A stretch of DNA of 64,000 bases from JAUWKC01 sp035527845 (lineage in GTDB: Bacteria; Planctomycetota; Phycisphaerae; Sedimentisphaerales; Anaerobacaceae), in NCBI GenBank assembly GCA_035527845.1, contig DATKZT010000070.1, positions 1 to 64,000 on the forward strand, read 5' to 3'. The translations under genes were made by a program, and so were the position numbers. The notes under the pieces were generated by a model. It searched no databases and was not told where the DNA came from. It saw only the letters and a list, made by a program, of their open reading frames with translations. Shown here piece by piece: positions 17,990 through 26,176 of the stretch. The stretch's first letter is position 1. Each line of letters opens with the position of its first letter.

Positions 17990-17995
17990 TATGTT

Positions 17996-18346
17996 TAGTT
18001 CGAAGATTTTATCGGTTGGAGGAGCGTGTTGAAGAATTCAATTCTTGCAGCACGGTCCTGTGAGATCGTTGGTTAGATGAGCGGCGAAATCCGGCTTGAG
18101 GTATAGGCGTCCAAACAGCAGCCTGGAAATGCCGGGCCTCGTGCCTGAGCACCGTTTGGCCGCGGTATCGCGGGCAAGCAAGCCGGTTTGGCCTGCAGGA
18201 GTCTGATGGGAGGACCATCCACAGCACACTCGGAAAGAGCTGCACCGCCGGTCGGCGTCTAAGGAGGCGCCGGCGAATCGGGAGCCGGGCAGGCGGCCCC
18301 GGCATAGGAGTCACGAGCGAAAAGGTCGGTAAAAAGGAAGAGGGTG
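17996..18346 (+). promoter_or_regulatory. Long structured 5' leader of the PASTA/dockerin gene
   Basis: No credible gene lies in these 350 nt. Several GC-rich complementary segments are present, such as CGCCGG (about 18247) with CCGGCG (about 18270) enclosing GGCG/CGCC, and CCGCGG/CGCGGG around 18161. I tested it by eye against cobalamin, c-di-GMP, TPP and SAM consensus sequences and found no match. It may be a regulatory leader of unknown class. Confidence 0.35.
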
Positions 18347-21300
18347 ATGAGCAAAGGATGGGTGTTTTGTATCTTGCTGGCGGCGCTTTTATTGCCGGCC
18401 GGGGGGGCTTGCGCGGCCACATGGACAAATAGTTACCTCTGGACCTCTTTGTGGCACAGCGAGGAGAACTGGGATCCGCCTGTCCTGCCCGGCCCGTTGG
18501 ACGATGCGTACATCAACTGTCCCCCGGAGCAGGGTCCGGCGATAGACATGGACGCCGTCGTCGGCGCCATACTCGGTCCGCGATATGACTCCAACAGCAG
18601 TCAGGCCATGTATGTATTCGCGGGAAACCTCACGGTCAACGGAGACTGGCGTTTCGGCATCGGCGGCAGCGGGACATCCATCATCCACGTAGAGAACGAT
18701 GCCGGCGTCACCGTCAACGGTCTGATGCTGCATCGCACGGGAGGCGCCGCGATTTACATAAGCGATAACGCTCATTTTGCGGTCAATGAACAGATGCTGC
18801 TGGCGGATTTCGGGTGGGCGATACTCGATATCAGCGGCGAGCCATACGTCACCATCGGGGGCGATTTAAGGGCGGCGGACAGTAACACCGGCTGGTTCGA
18901 AGCGCATATCAGCGGGGGCAGCGTCTCCGTTGGAGGCGTTATCACTGTCGGCGACGACGGGGGCGGTTTGATAGAGGTAACCGGCGGGACCGCGCACTGC
19001 CGCGGGTTGCAGCTGCACGCGGGTTCGGAAACATCAACGGCCACGCTCGACGTAAACGGCGGTGCTGTTTACGTCGAAGAGACAATGCAGATAAACGACG
19101 GCAACGGCACGGCGGTGCTGAAGGTGAGCAGCGGTACAGTCGATGTGGGCGAGCTGCATCTTGCCGGCGGCGCCGGCAGCGCCGCTTTCGAGATGACGGG
19201 AGGTTCCGTAGTGGTCAGAGGAGCCTTCGTGACGCCCGAGGATCCCAATGGAACGGCCATGGTCAGCCTTCATGCCGGCACATTGGAGTGTGGTTCCTTC
19301 CTGACCCCAGCTCTGTATGCGATGGATATTAACGACGGAGTACTGATAATAGACGGTGACGACAAAGCCGCAATCGTGGCCGACATCAACGCCGGTTACA
19401 TCACTCCCTCATGCGTGCCGGGGGACGTGCTGGTTGACTTCAATAATGTGAATCCCGGGCGGACCACGGTTTGGGTGGTGCCGTACTTTAATTTTGAGGT
19501 CGTTCCGAAAGTGGCGGGGATGTATGAGGCTGACGCGGAAACGGCTTTAAAGGCTGTGGGACTCTATGCGAGCCCGGAAAACTATGTTTACCACAACACC
19601 GTCCCCGGTGGCATCGTAATAAGCCAGTATCCTATTGCCGGGACGGGTGTTCCTGCGGGCAGCCCCATAGGACTGAGCATATCATTGGGCCGGCCGGTCG
19701 TGCCGGATGTGGTGGGTATGAGCGAGGCCAACGCTGTCACAGCTATTACGGGGCCGGGCATCCTTGAGATGGGGACTGTGAGCGAGCAATACAGCAATAC
19801 GATGGCGGCCGGTTTCGTAGTCAGCCAGCAGCCCGTGGGTGGGACGATGGTTCTGATCGGCTCAGCGGTGAACATTGTGATCTCATTGGGCCGGCCGGTC
19901 GTACCTGACGTTCGAGGGATGAGTCAGGCCGAGGCGGCCGCAGCCATAGAAGCGATTGATAATCTCACGGTAGGGGTGGTAACGGAGCAATTCAGTAACA
20001 CGGTACCGATAGGGTGTGTGGTCAGTCAATATCCTGACGCAAACACAGCGGTTCTGATTGGTTCGGCGGTCGACCTTGTGCTATCGCTTGGACCATCGGT
20101 CATCGTGCCGGGTGTGGTTGGCACGTCCGAGCCCAATGCAATAACGACTATCGGGTCGGTTAACGACTTGACAGTTGGCGCCGTGACACAGCAATACAGC
20201 AACACGGTAGCGGCGGGCGTGGTGATCAGCCAGTATCCGGCAGCCGGCGCCGAGGTGCCGGTGGGGTCCAGTGTGGACCTGGTAGTATCGTTGGGCCGGC
20301 CGGTCGTGCTCAATGTCGTTGGCATGACCGAGACCGATGCAAAGACAGCGATAGAAGGCGTGGACAACCTCGCAGCCACGAGCGTTTACGAATATCACAA
20401 CACGATGCCGGCAGGCAGCGTAATCCGCCATGAGCCTCCGGGCGGAACGGCGGTTCTTATAGGCAGCACGGTAACCCTTACTGTCTCACTGGGTCGCCCG
20501 GTCGTGCCTGATGTTGTTGGTCAGAGCGAGAGCACTGCAGTGACTACCATCAGGGCAGCTGATAATCTCACGGAGGCGGTGAGCGACGAATACGACAATA
20601 CCATACCAGCCGGCCAGGTGATCCGTCAGATTCCAGCCGGTGGAACAGAGGTGGATGTGGCAAGCGTGGTAAGCATCGTAGTCTCGTTGGGTCGGCCGGT
20701 CGTGCCTGACGTGGTCGGCTGGGCCGAAGGCGCCGCAAGAGCAGCGATTGAGGCCGTCGATAATCTCTCAACGACAACAATATACGAATACCACAATACG
20801 GTACCCGCGGATAACGTAATCAACCAAAACCCTGCCGGCCAGACACCGGCTAATATCGGCGAGACCGTAACACTCACCGTTTCCACGGGCAGGCCGATTG
20901 TTCCCTCGGTGGTCGGTCAAACCGAGGCGGCAGCCATTAGCGCCATCGAATCTCTGGATGGTTTCATGGTATCGGTTGCCTATGAATACCACAGCACGGC
21001 GCCGGCGGATGAGGTGATTCGGCAGGACCCCCCCGGCGAAACAGCCGTGGAGATCGGTACAACCGTAAGCATCGTGGTGTCACTGGGGCCGCCTGTCCTG
21101 ATGGTCTCGGGGGGCCACAGGCTCGTCGAGCTGCAAAACAACGACGGTGGATGGGACCTGCCCTTGGATGATGGAGACCCCAATGGCGGCACCGATGCCA
21201 ACATTTTCGGGCTGGTCGCAACGGGGTTGGCACAGGCATATCGCCATAACCGTCAGACGACTGATGCAAATATGCTTGCGGCCCTTGAGAAGACAAAGAC

Positions 21301-22219
21301 TTTCCTCCTGAGCAAGATGGACAACTTCGCGGCGACCGATGGTGCGCTTGCAGTTGAGCTTGATGACATTCTTGGCGGCACAACCTGTGTCGAGCACGTG
21401 AATAGCTACTTTTACGAAAAGCTGGGGTCGGGGACATATTATGACGCGGCCAGCGGCTTGATACATGACACAGCCAGCTATATTCAGGCGGTGCGTGACC
21501 GCCGGTTCGACGAAGGCGCAGCTAACCTGGCGGCATGGGACCTGGGACTGGCAGTCTATAGCGCTCATGTCATCGGCGCCGACACAGCCGAATGGGTAGA
21601 AGGCCTAAAGGCCGAGATTGACGAACTGGACGGTTCAACCGGTTACGATGTTCTGGGTTTGGCCGGGGCTGTCCTGGGCCTGGCTGCGGTCGGGGAGGAT
21701 TTCGACCCGTGGTTCGGCCAGCACGCCGCGGCGTCGAGCCTGAGCGATCTGGCGGCAATACTCGCAAGTTATCAGCTTGCCACCGGCGGGTTTACATGGC
21801 ACTGGATGTATATGGAAGAAGGAATGGACGAAGAGGTGCAGGAAACCGTGTACGGGCTGATGGCGCTGAATGAGTTTGACAGGGCCGAGTACCTGAGCAA
21901 CATCAACGGCGCCAGGCTTTACCTTCAGGGCTGCCAGCTTGCAACAGGCGGCTGGGAGAACTACGCCGGCTACGGTGAGGACAACCAGATCACCGGTGAG
22001 ACTCTAAGGGCCATTGGCATAGTCTTTTCACTGGGCGACTTTGACCAGGACGGCGACGTTGACCTGAAAGATTATGCGCTGTTTACATCGGGTTGGGCGA
22101 CGGAGGCGGCAGATAGCGGTTGGAACCGTGATTTTGACATCAGTATTCCTGCGGATAACCGTGTCGATGGGCGGGATCTGTCAGCCTTGGTCGACAACTG
22201 GTTAAGCGGCAGGCAGTAG
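18347..22219 (+). CDS. Surface protein: beta-repeat, eight PASTA repeats, alpha/alpha-toroid, dockerin-like end
   Basis: A 1290-residue exported protein. The signal peptide is MSKGWVFCILLAALLLPAGG with cleavage near ACAAT. Residues 25-380 are Gly/Val-rich beta sequence with autotransporter-like repeats (GGSVSVGGVITVGDDGGGL, LDVNGGAVYVEE). Residues about 385-917 hold eight PASTA-type repeats of about 66 residues, each like VPDVVGMSE...NTMAAGFVVSQQP...VNIVISLGRP. Residues about 925-1220 resemble the alpha/alpha-toroid of terpenoid cyclases or complement proteins (LQNNDGGWDLP, ATGGFTWHW, ATGGWENYAG). The end (DFDQDGDVDLKDYALF, then DNRVDGRDLSALVDNW) is a dockerin-like pair of calcium loops. The ATG at 18347 follows GGAAGAGGG. 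Probably a cell-surface adhesion or assembly protein; ligand unknown. Confidence 0.85.
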   Translation: MSKGWVFCILLAALLLPAGGACAATWTNSYLWTSLWHSEENWDPPVLPGPLDDAYINCPPEQGPAIDMDAVVGAILGPRYDSNSSQAMYVFAGNLTVNGDWRFGIGGSGTSIIHVENDAGVTVNGLMLHRTGGAAIYISDNAHFAVNEQMLLADFGWAILDISGEPYVTIGGDLRAADSNTGWFEAHISGGSVSVGGVITVGDDGGGLIEVTGGTAHCRGLQLHAGSETSTATLDVNGGAVYVEETMQINDGNGTAVLKVSSGTVDVGELHLAGGAGSAAFEMTGGSVVVRGAFVTPEDPNGTAMVSLHAGTLECGSFLTPALYAMDINDGVLIIDGDDKAAIVADINAGYITPSCVPGDVLVDFNNVNPGRTTVWVVPYFNFEVVPKVAGMYEADAETALKAVGLYASPENYVYHNTVPGGIVISQYPIAGTGVPAGSPIGLSISLGRPVVPDVVGMSEANAVTAITGPGILEMGTVSEQYSNTMAAGFVVSQQPVGGTMVLIGSAVNIVISLGRPVVPDVRGMSQAEAAAAIEAIDNLTVGVVTEQFSNTVPIGCVVSQYPDANTAVLIGSAVDLVLSLGPSVIVPGVVGTSEPNAITTIGSVNDLTVGAVTQQYSNTVAAGVVISQYPAAGAEVPVGSSVDLVVSLGRPVVLNVVGMTETDAKTAIEGVDNLAATSVYEYHNTMPAGSVIRHEPPGGTAVLIGSTVTLTVSLGRPVVPDVVGQSESTAVTTIRAADNLTEAVSDEYDNTIPAGQVIRQIPAGGTEVDVASVVSIVVSLGRPVVPDVVGWAEGAARAAIEAVDNLSTTTIYEYHNTVPADNVINQNPAGQTPANIGETVTLTVSTGRPIVPSVVGQTEAAAISAIESLDGFMVSVAYEYHSTAPADEVIRQDPPGETAVEIGTTVSIVVSLGPPVLMVSGGHRLVELQNNDGGWDLPLDDGDPNGGTDANIFGLVATGLAQAYRHNRQTTDANMLAALEKTKTFLLSKMDNFAATDGALAVELDDILGGTTCVEHVNSYFYEKLGSGTYYDAASGLIHDTASYIQAVRDRRFDEGAANLAAWDLGLAVYSAHVIGADTAEWVEGLKAEIDELDGSTGYDVLGLAGAVLGLAAVGEDFDPWFGQHAAASSLSDLAAILASYQLATGGFTWHWMYMEEGMDEEVQETVYGLMALNEFDRAEYLSNINGARLYLQGCQLATGGWENYAGYGEDNQITGETLRAIGIVFSLGDFDQDGDVDLKDYALFTSGWATEAADSGWNRDFDISIPADNRVDGRDLSALVDNWLSGRQ

Positions 22220-22367
22220 GAAATCACTTCTGTCACTGCGGGCACGAGGCTGACACAAGAGGTACAGGCAAAACCGTGCCTTGCAGGTGCTGTCCAACCA
22301 GATAGGGAATTTCAAAGACCACTCCCGGCAAGCAGCAGACTTCGGTTCGCACAATTTTCAGTGTTGG

Positions 22368-23333
22368 TCATGCGAAGGCGCTGCGGAAAAGGGCGAGGCT
22401 TTTGGGTAAGGCGGTTTTGTAGTCTTCGTTTCCTTCGAATTCGAGCGAGACATACCCGCGGTAATTGAGTTTGCGCATAATCTCAGCGATGCGGGGGTAG
22501 TCCAGGTCAAGTGTGTACCAGATGCCGCCGCCGTAGTAGGTTTTTGCCTGCATGAAGACGGCGTGCGGCGCGCATATTTCGAGTTTTTCGTAGGGGTCTT
22601 CGAGAAAGTTGCCCGTATCCAGCAGCACCCGCAGCCAGGGCGAATCGATTGAGTTTACAATTCGCAGAAGGCCTTCGGGTGTTCGCGAGAGTCCCCAGTG
22701 GTTTTCGAGCCCGAGTATCACACCGGATTTCTCAGCGGCGGGCACGCACTTCTCGATACTATCGATTACCCATTCGAAGCCATCCTCTTCCGAGTAGCCG
22801 GGCAGGGGCGGCTCGATGCCTCGGTTTTTCATAAGCTCATCGAAGTCTTTCGAGGTGCCCCATCTTCCGGTGTTGATTCGGATTATGGGGATGCCCAGTT
22901 CATGGGCTATGTTGATACAACGAATGGTGTGGTCGATATTCTCCTGCCTCTTTGCCTTGTCGGGCGAAAGGAAGCTCTGGTGGGTGGAGAGGCAGCAGAG
23001 GTCGAGTCCGTTTATCAGTGCGCGGCGTTTGAGGTTTTGCAGATATTCGTTGGATTCTTCTTCCATTTGAATGTGCAGAATGTCGACGCCGTCGAAGCCC
23101 ATCTCGGCAGCCTCGTCGATGCAGGTTTCGATGGGCAGCTTCAGCCCTTCCTTGAACCGCCAGAAAGAATAAGTGGCCACGGCGATCCGGTTTGCGCGAG
23201 GAGATTTGCCGCTTCGCGCAACAGGTCTGTCTGCCGATTTATTGGGTGATTCACTCGCTGAGCCCCGAGTCAGGGCGAGACCGGCGGCGGCAACAGAACC
23301 AAAAAGGAGAGTTCGACGATCAATTGGTTTCAT
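22368..23333 (-). CDS. Tat-exported sugar phosphate isomerase/epimerase-fold protein
   Basis: A 321-residue protein of the xylose-isomerase-like TIM-barrel (AP endonuclease 2) superfamily: barrel strands such as MGFDGVDILHIQME, IPIIRINTGRWG, VILGLENHWGLS, WLRVLLDTGNF and GYVSLEFEGNED, with the metal-site Glu, His and Asp residues at expected strand ends. The N terminus DRRTLLFGSVAAAGLAL is a Tat-type signal, so it is probably exported. It would isomerise or epimerise a sugar outside the cytoplasm. It is the last gene of the - strand series headed by the fucose-isomerase-like gene, but is separated from anSME by about 240 bp of repeat, so it may have its own promoter. Sequence alone does not give the substrate. 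Confidence 0.8.
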   Translation of the reverse strand: MKPIDRRTLLFGSVAAAGLALTRGSASESPNKSADRPVARSGKSPRANRIAVATYSFWRFKEGLKLPIETCIDEAAEMGFDGVDILHIQMEEESNEYLQNLKRRALINGLDLCCLSTHQSFLSPDKAKRQENIDHTIRCINIAHELGIPIIRINTGRWGTSKDFDELMKNRGIEPPLPGYSEEDGFEWVIDSIEKCVPAAEKSGVILGLENHWGLSRTPEGLLRIVNSIDSPWLRVLLDTGNFLEDPYEKLEICAPHAVFMQAKTYYGGGIWYTLDLDYPRIAEIMRKLNYRGYVSLEFEGNEDYKTALPKSLALFRSAFA

Positions 23334-23422
23334 AAGTCTGTCCTTTCAGGTGCGCTTTTACTCACTATGAAACGGAACACATATATTCATTGCTTTTTGA
23401 ATACATAAGGGAACAAATGTAT

Positions 23423-23519
23423 TGTCACTCCTGCGCAAGCAGGAGTCCAGAAAGCGTTGATAGAACGGCTGGATTCCCGCTCCCTGCTTTCGCAGGGACA
23501 AGCTTCGCGGGAATGACAA
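23423..23519. repeat. REP-like inverted repeat element
   Basis: Left arm TGTCACTCCTGCGCAAGCAG and right arm ending CGCGGGAATGACA enclose GGATTCCCGC and TGCTTTCGCAGGGA. The element forms a long imperfect palindrome of the common bacterial type that translates as CAGMT/CAGRHP strings. It lies between anSME and the TIM-barrel gene. Confidence 0.75.
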
Positions 23520-23574
23520 CTTTGGCTTATTTGTAACGGAACGTTCCATTTGATATTCAAAGGTCAATAATATT

Positions 23575-24771
23575 TCAGACGGGCGATTTTCTTGGGGCAT
23601 TTGCGTCTGAGCTCAGCTCTGCGGCAATCTGCATAAAACGCGGCAGCGTGTAATCGAAGAATCGCTTGTAACTTTCGCAGAAGTAAGTTTCTTTGTTGAC
23701 ATCACCCTTGTCCGAAGCCCGACGATATTCTTCGCTCCGCTCAGAATGACCGGGCGTGCCGAGCTTGTCCTTCATGCAGCCTCCGCGACAGAGGGCAAGG
23801 TGGCTGCAAAGCAGGCACTTGTTGCAGAGATTCTTTTTGGCGCGGGCGAAGCTGCGTTTTTTTTCGGAGGCGGCAAGTTTTTCGATCGGCGTCTCGAAGA
23901 TGTTGCCCAGTCGCCATTCGGGCCGGACGAAGAAATCGCAGGGGAAGCAGTCGCCGGTGTACTCGACGACAACATACTGGCTGCACTGTCTGTCGAAGGT
24001 GCAGATCGTGTTTCTGCCGGTAAGACAGAAGGAAAGGATGGAGTCGAAATCACGAATGCTGAGCTTCTTCGGGCCGTATTCGCACCAGCGGTCGAATATC
24101 CGGCAGTTGAATTCGCCGTACTGTTGTGGTGTGACGGAAAAGTCGGCGACTTGGCCGGCGGCCTGGTCCTGCTCAACGCAGGGTATAAACTGCAGATATC
24201 GAGTGCCGAGGCCGACGAGAAAATCGAACAGCTCGTCGGGATGGTCGGCATTTTTATTGTTGAGCAGGACAAGCAGATTGAATTCAACATTGTGCCGGCG
24301 ACAGTTCTCAATGGCCCTGATTACCTTGTCATAGCTGCCGCGTCCGGAGTGGTCCACGCGGTAGTAATCGTGGAGTCCTTTCGGGCCGTCGATGCTGATG
24401 CCCACAAGGAATTTATTATCGCGCAGGAACTCACACCAGTCATCGTCGAGAAGTATGGCGTTGGTCTGGAGCGCATTGCTGACGGTTTGGCCGGGCGCGC
24501 CATATTTTTTCTGCAACTCGACGGCCTTTTTGTAGAAATCGAGGCCCATCAAGGTGGGCTCCCCGCCCTGCCATGCGAAACCGGCCTCGCCGAAGCGCAG
24601 AGCCATGTAGTCCTTGACGAGTTTGTCGAGGACCTCATCGCTCATTCGCTGTCGGCCCCGGCCGATTTCGGGCGCCCGGCACTTGTAGAAACAGTATTTG
24701 CAATCGAGATTGCAGTCGGAGCCGGACGGTTTAATTAGCAACGTAAAGGGCTGCATTGGTTGACTTTCCAT
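23575..24771 (-). CDS. Anaerobic sulfatase-maturating enzyme (radical SAM)
   Basis: A 398-residue radical SAM enzyme that oxidises the active-site cysteine (or serine) of sulfatases to formylglycine before export, without oxygen. The radical SAM cluster motif is CNLDCKYCFY near residue 21. Other signatures are FAWQGGEPTLMG, SNALQTNAILLDD and VGISIDGPKGLHD, then the SPASM region with cysteines in TICTFDRQCSQYV, CFPCDFFV and CNKCLLCSHLALCRGGC that bind two more Fe-S clusters. The ATG at 24771 is 7 nt after the stop of the upstream sulfatase, so they are co-transcribed. Every sulfatase in the window has a Cys-type site this enzyme can serve. Between CMKDK and the final YFCESYKRFF the protein carries an extra stretch of about 20 residues (HSERSEEYRRASDKG) that is a translated repeat. 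Confidence 0.93.
   Translation of the reverse strand: MESQPMQPFTLLIKPSGSDCNLDCKYCFYKCRAPEIGRGRQRMSDEVLDKLVKDYMALRFGEAGFAWQGGEPTLMGLDFYKKAVELQKKYGAPGQTVSNALQTNAILLDDDWCEFLRDNKFLVGISIDGPKGLHDYYRVDHSGRGSYDKVIRAIENCRRHNVEFNLLVLLNNKNADHPDELFDFLVGLGTRYLQFIPCVEQDQAAGQVADFSVTPQQYGEFNCRIFDRWCEYGPKKLSIRDFDSILSFCLTGRNTICTFDRQCSQYVVVEYTGDCFPCDFFVRPEWRLGNIFETPIEKLAASEKKRSFARAKKNLCNKCLLCSHLALCRGGCMKDKLGTPGHSERSEEYRRASDKGDVNKETYFCESYKRFFDYTLPRFMQIAAELSSDANAPRKSPV
23700..23760 (-). repeat. In-frame repeat insertion inside the anSME gene
   Basis: ATTCTTCGCTCCGCTCAGAATGAC variants (23727-23750) belong to a widespread short bacterial repeat that translates as HSERSEE. It sits inside the anSME reading frame at about residues 338-358 and does not break it. 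Confidence 0.7.
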
Positions 24772-24778
24772 TTTCGCT

Positions 24779-26164
24779 TCACAGGTCGTCTTTGGTGTAT
24801 TCTGCCAGCAGCGTCTGCAGGCGAGCAACTCGGTCCGGATGGACTTTTGCCAGGTCCTGTTTTTCGTAAGGGTCGGCGGCGATGTTGTAGAGTTGCGGCT
24901 CTTTGTCGCGGCCTGGGATTATCATCTTCCAGTCGCCCCGGCGGATTGCGAAAGCGCCGCCGGAGAACTTCCAGTACAACGTGCGAGGCTCAGGAGTGGT
25001 TAGCTCGCCGGTCAATAGAGGCCAGATGTCACGGCCATCCCACTTGAGGTTCTGCATCGTTTGACAGCCGACAAGGCCGGTCAGCGTTGGCATCCAGTCC
25101 ACTATATGCACCGGTGAATCGACGGTTTGAGGCTTGAGCCTGCCGGGCCAGTTTGCAAACGCCGGCACGCGTATGCCGCCTTCGTAGAGCTGTGCCTTGA
25201 GCCCGCGGTATGGCAGGTTGCTGCCGAGTACGGGACACTCTTTGTATGTCCCCGGGTAATTGCCGGAAGGCGCCCAGCGTGGAATCGCGCCATTGTCGGA
25301 GGCGAAAATAATCAAGGTATTCTCGCGCCGTCCGGTGCGCTCGAGGGCCTGGACCATTTGGCCGATGGTGTGATCCATGTGCGTTGCATAGGCGGCATAG
25401 CGTTTGAAGGATTCGTCTTTGGCCGGGTCATCGTAGAATTTCTTTCCTTCGTAGAGTTTCACGTATTCGGCCGGGACCTCGACAGGAACGTGCACGGCGG
25501 TGAACGCCACATAAATGAAGAACGGCTCCTTTACGGTCTCTATCCAACCTGTCGCCTCGCGGGATATAAGGTCGGTGCTGTGGCCCTGCTCATCGACAAA
25601 TTCGTCGTTACGATGCCAGGTACGGCTGTAGGGTCCTTTCTTGTAGAGGTGATTGTACTGGCCGACGCCGCCGGCGAGGCAGCCGTAGGAACGTTCGAAT
25701 CCGAACTTGAGCGGTCCCCATTCGGGCTTCGAGCCTAAGTGCCACTTGCCGCTAATGCCTGTGTCGTAACCGCAGCTTTTCAAAGCCGAAGCGAGCGTGA
25801 CGGTGCCGAAGGGAAGGACCTGCTCGTTGCACGGCTTGATTGCATGCTCGCCGTACCTGCTCGGATAGCGACCCGTCAGCAGGCCCGTTCGCGTCGGCGT
25901 GCACATGGGCTGGACATAGTGCTGCTGCAGTCGCACTCCCCCTTTTGCAAGGCGGTCGAGATTAGGGGTCATTATATCCGAATTATGATAGCCCACATCG
26001 GCCCAACCGAGGTCGTCAGCAAGGATGAAAAGGATGTTCGGCGACTTGCCGGAACCGGCCGCTGGATATTGAGCCTGACTCACACATCCCGGCAGGGCCA
26101 GGCATGCCGCTCCCAGTCCGATTCTCTTGAGAAAATTCCGCCTCGTACAATCGCAAGCGTCCAT
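24779..26164 (-). CDS. Type I sulfatase (Cys-type, Tat signal)
   Basis: A 461-residue sulfatase hydrolysing sulfate esters, probably on polysaccharide. Tat signal TRRNFLKRIGLGAACLALPGC, with a lipobox-like Cys at 27. Metal-site ADD at 50-51, formylglycine site C88-TPTR, GKWHLGS, and ASDNGAI metal ligands; C-terminal GDWKMIIPG strand typical of the fold. The ATG at 26164 follows GGGAG by 7 nt; a GTG four codons earlier is in frame. It begins 12 nt after the stop of the upstream sulfatase and ends 7 nt before anSME, so the three form one operon. Substrate unknown. Confidence 0.93.
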   Translation of the reverse strand: MDACDCTRRNFLKRIGLGAACLALPGCVSQAQYPAAGSGKSPNILFILADDLGWADVGYHNSDIMTPNLDRLAKGGVRLQQHYVQPMCTPTRTGLLTGRYPSRYGEHAIKPCNEQVLPFGTVTLASALKSCGYDTGISGKWHLGSKPEWGPLKFGFERSYGCLAGGVGQYNHLYKKGPYSRTWHRNDEFVDEQGHSTDLISREATGWIETVKEPFFIYVAFTAVHVPVEVPAEYVKLYEGKKFYDDPAKDESFKRYAAYATHMDHTIGQMVQALERTGRRENTLIIFASDNGAIPRWAPSGNYPGTYKECPVLGSNLPYRGLKAQLYEGGIRVPAFANWPGRLKPQTVDSPVHIVDWMPTLTGLVGCQTMQNLKWDGRDIWPLLTGELTTPEPRTLYWKFSGGAFAIRRGDWKMIIPGRDKEPQLYNIAADPYEKQDLAKVHPDRVARLQTLLAEYTKDDL

Positions 26165-26176
26165 CTTTGCTCCCAC

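Noticed and set aside
17996..18346. Leader of the PASTA gene as a cobalamin or c-di-GMP riboswitch
   Set aside because: The consensus boxes of these classes could not be found by eye; only non-specific complementary segments remain.
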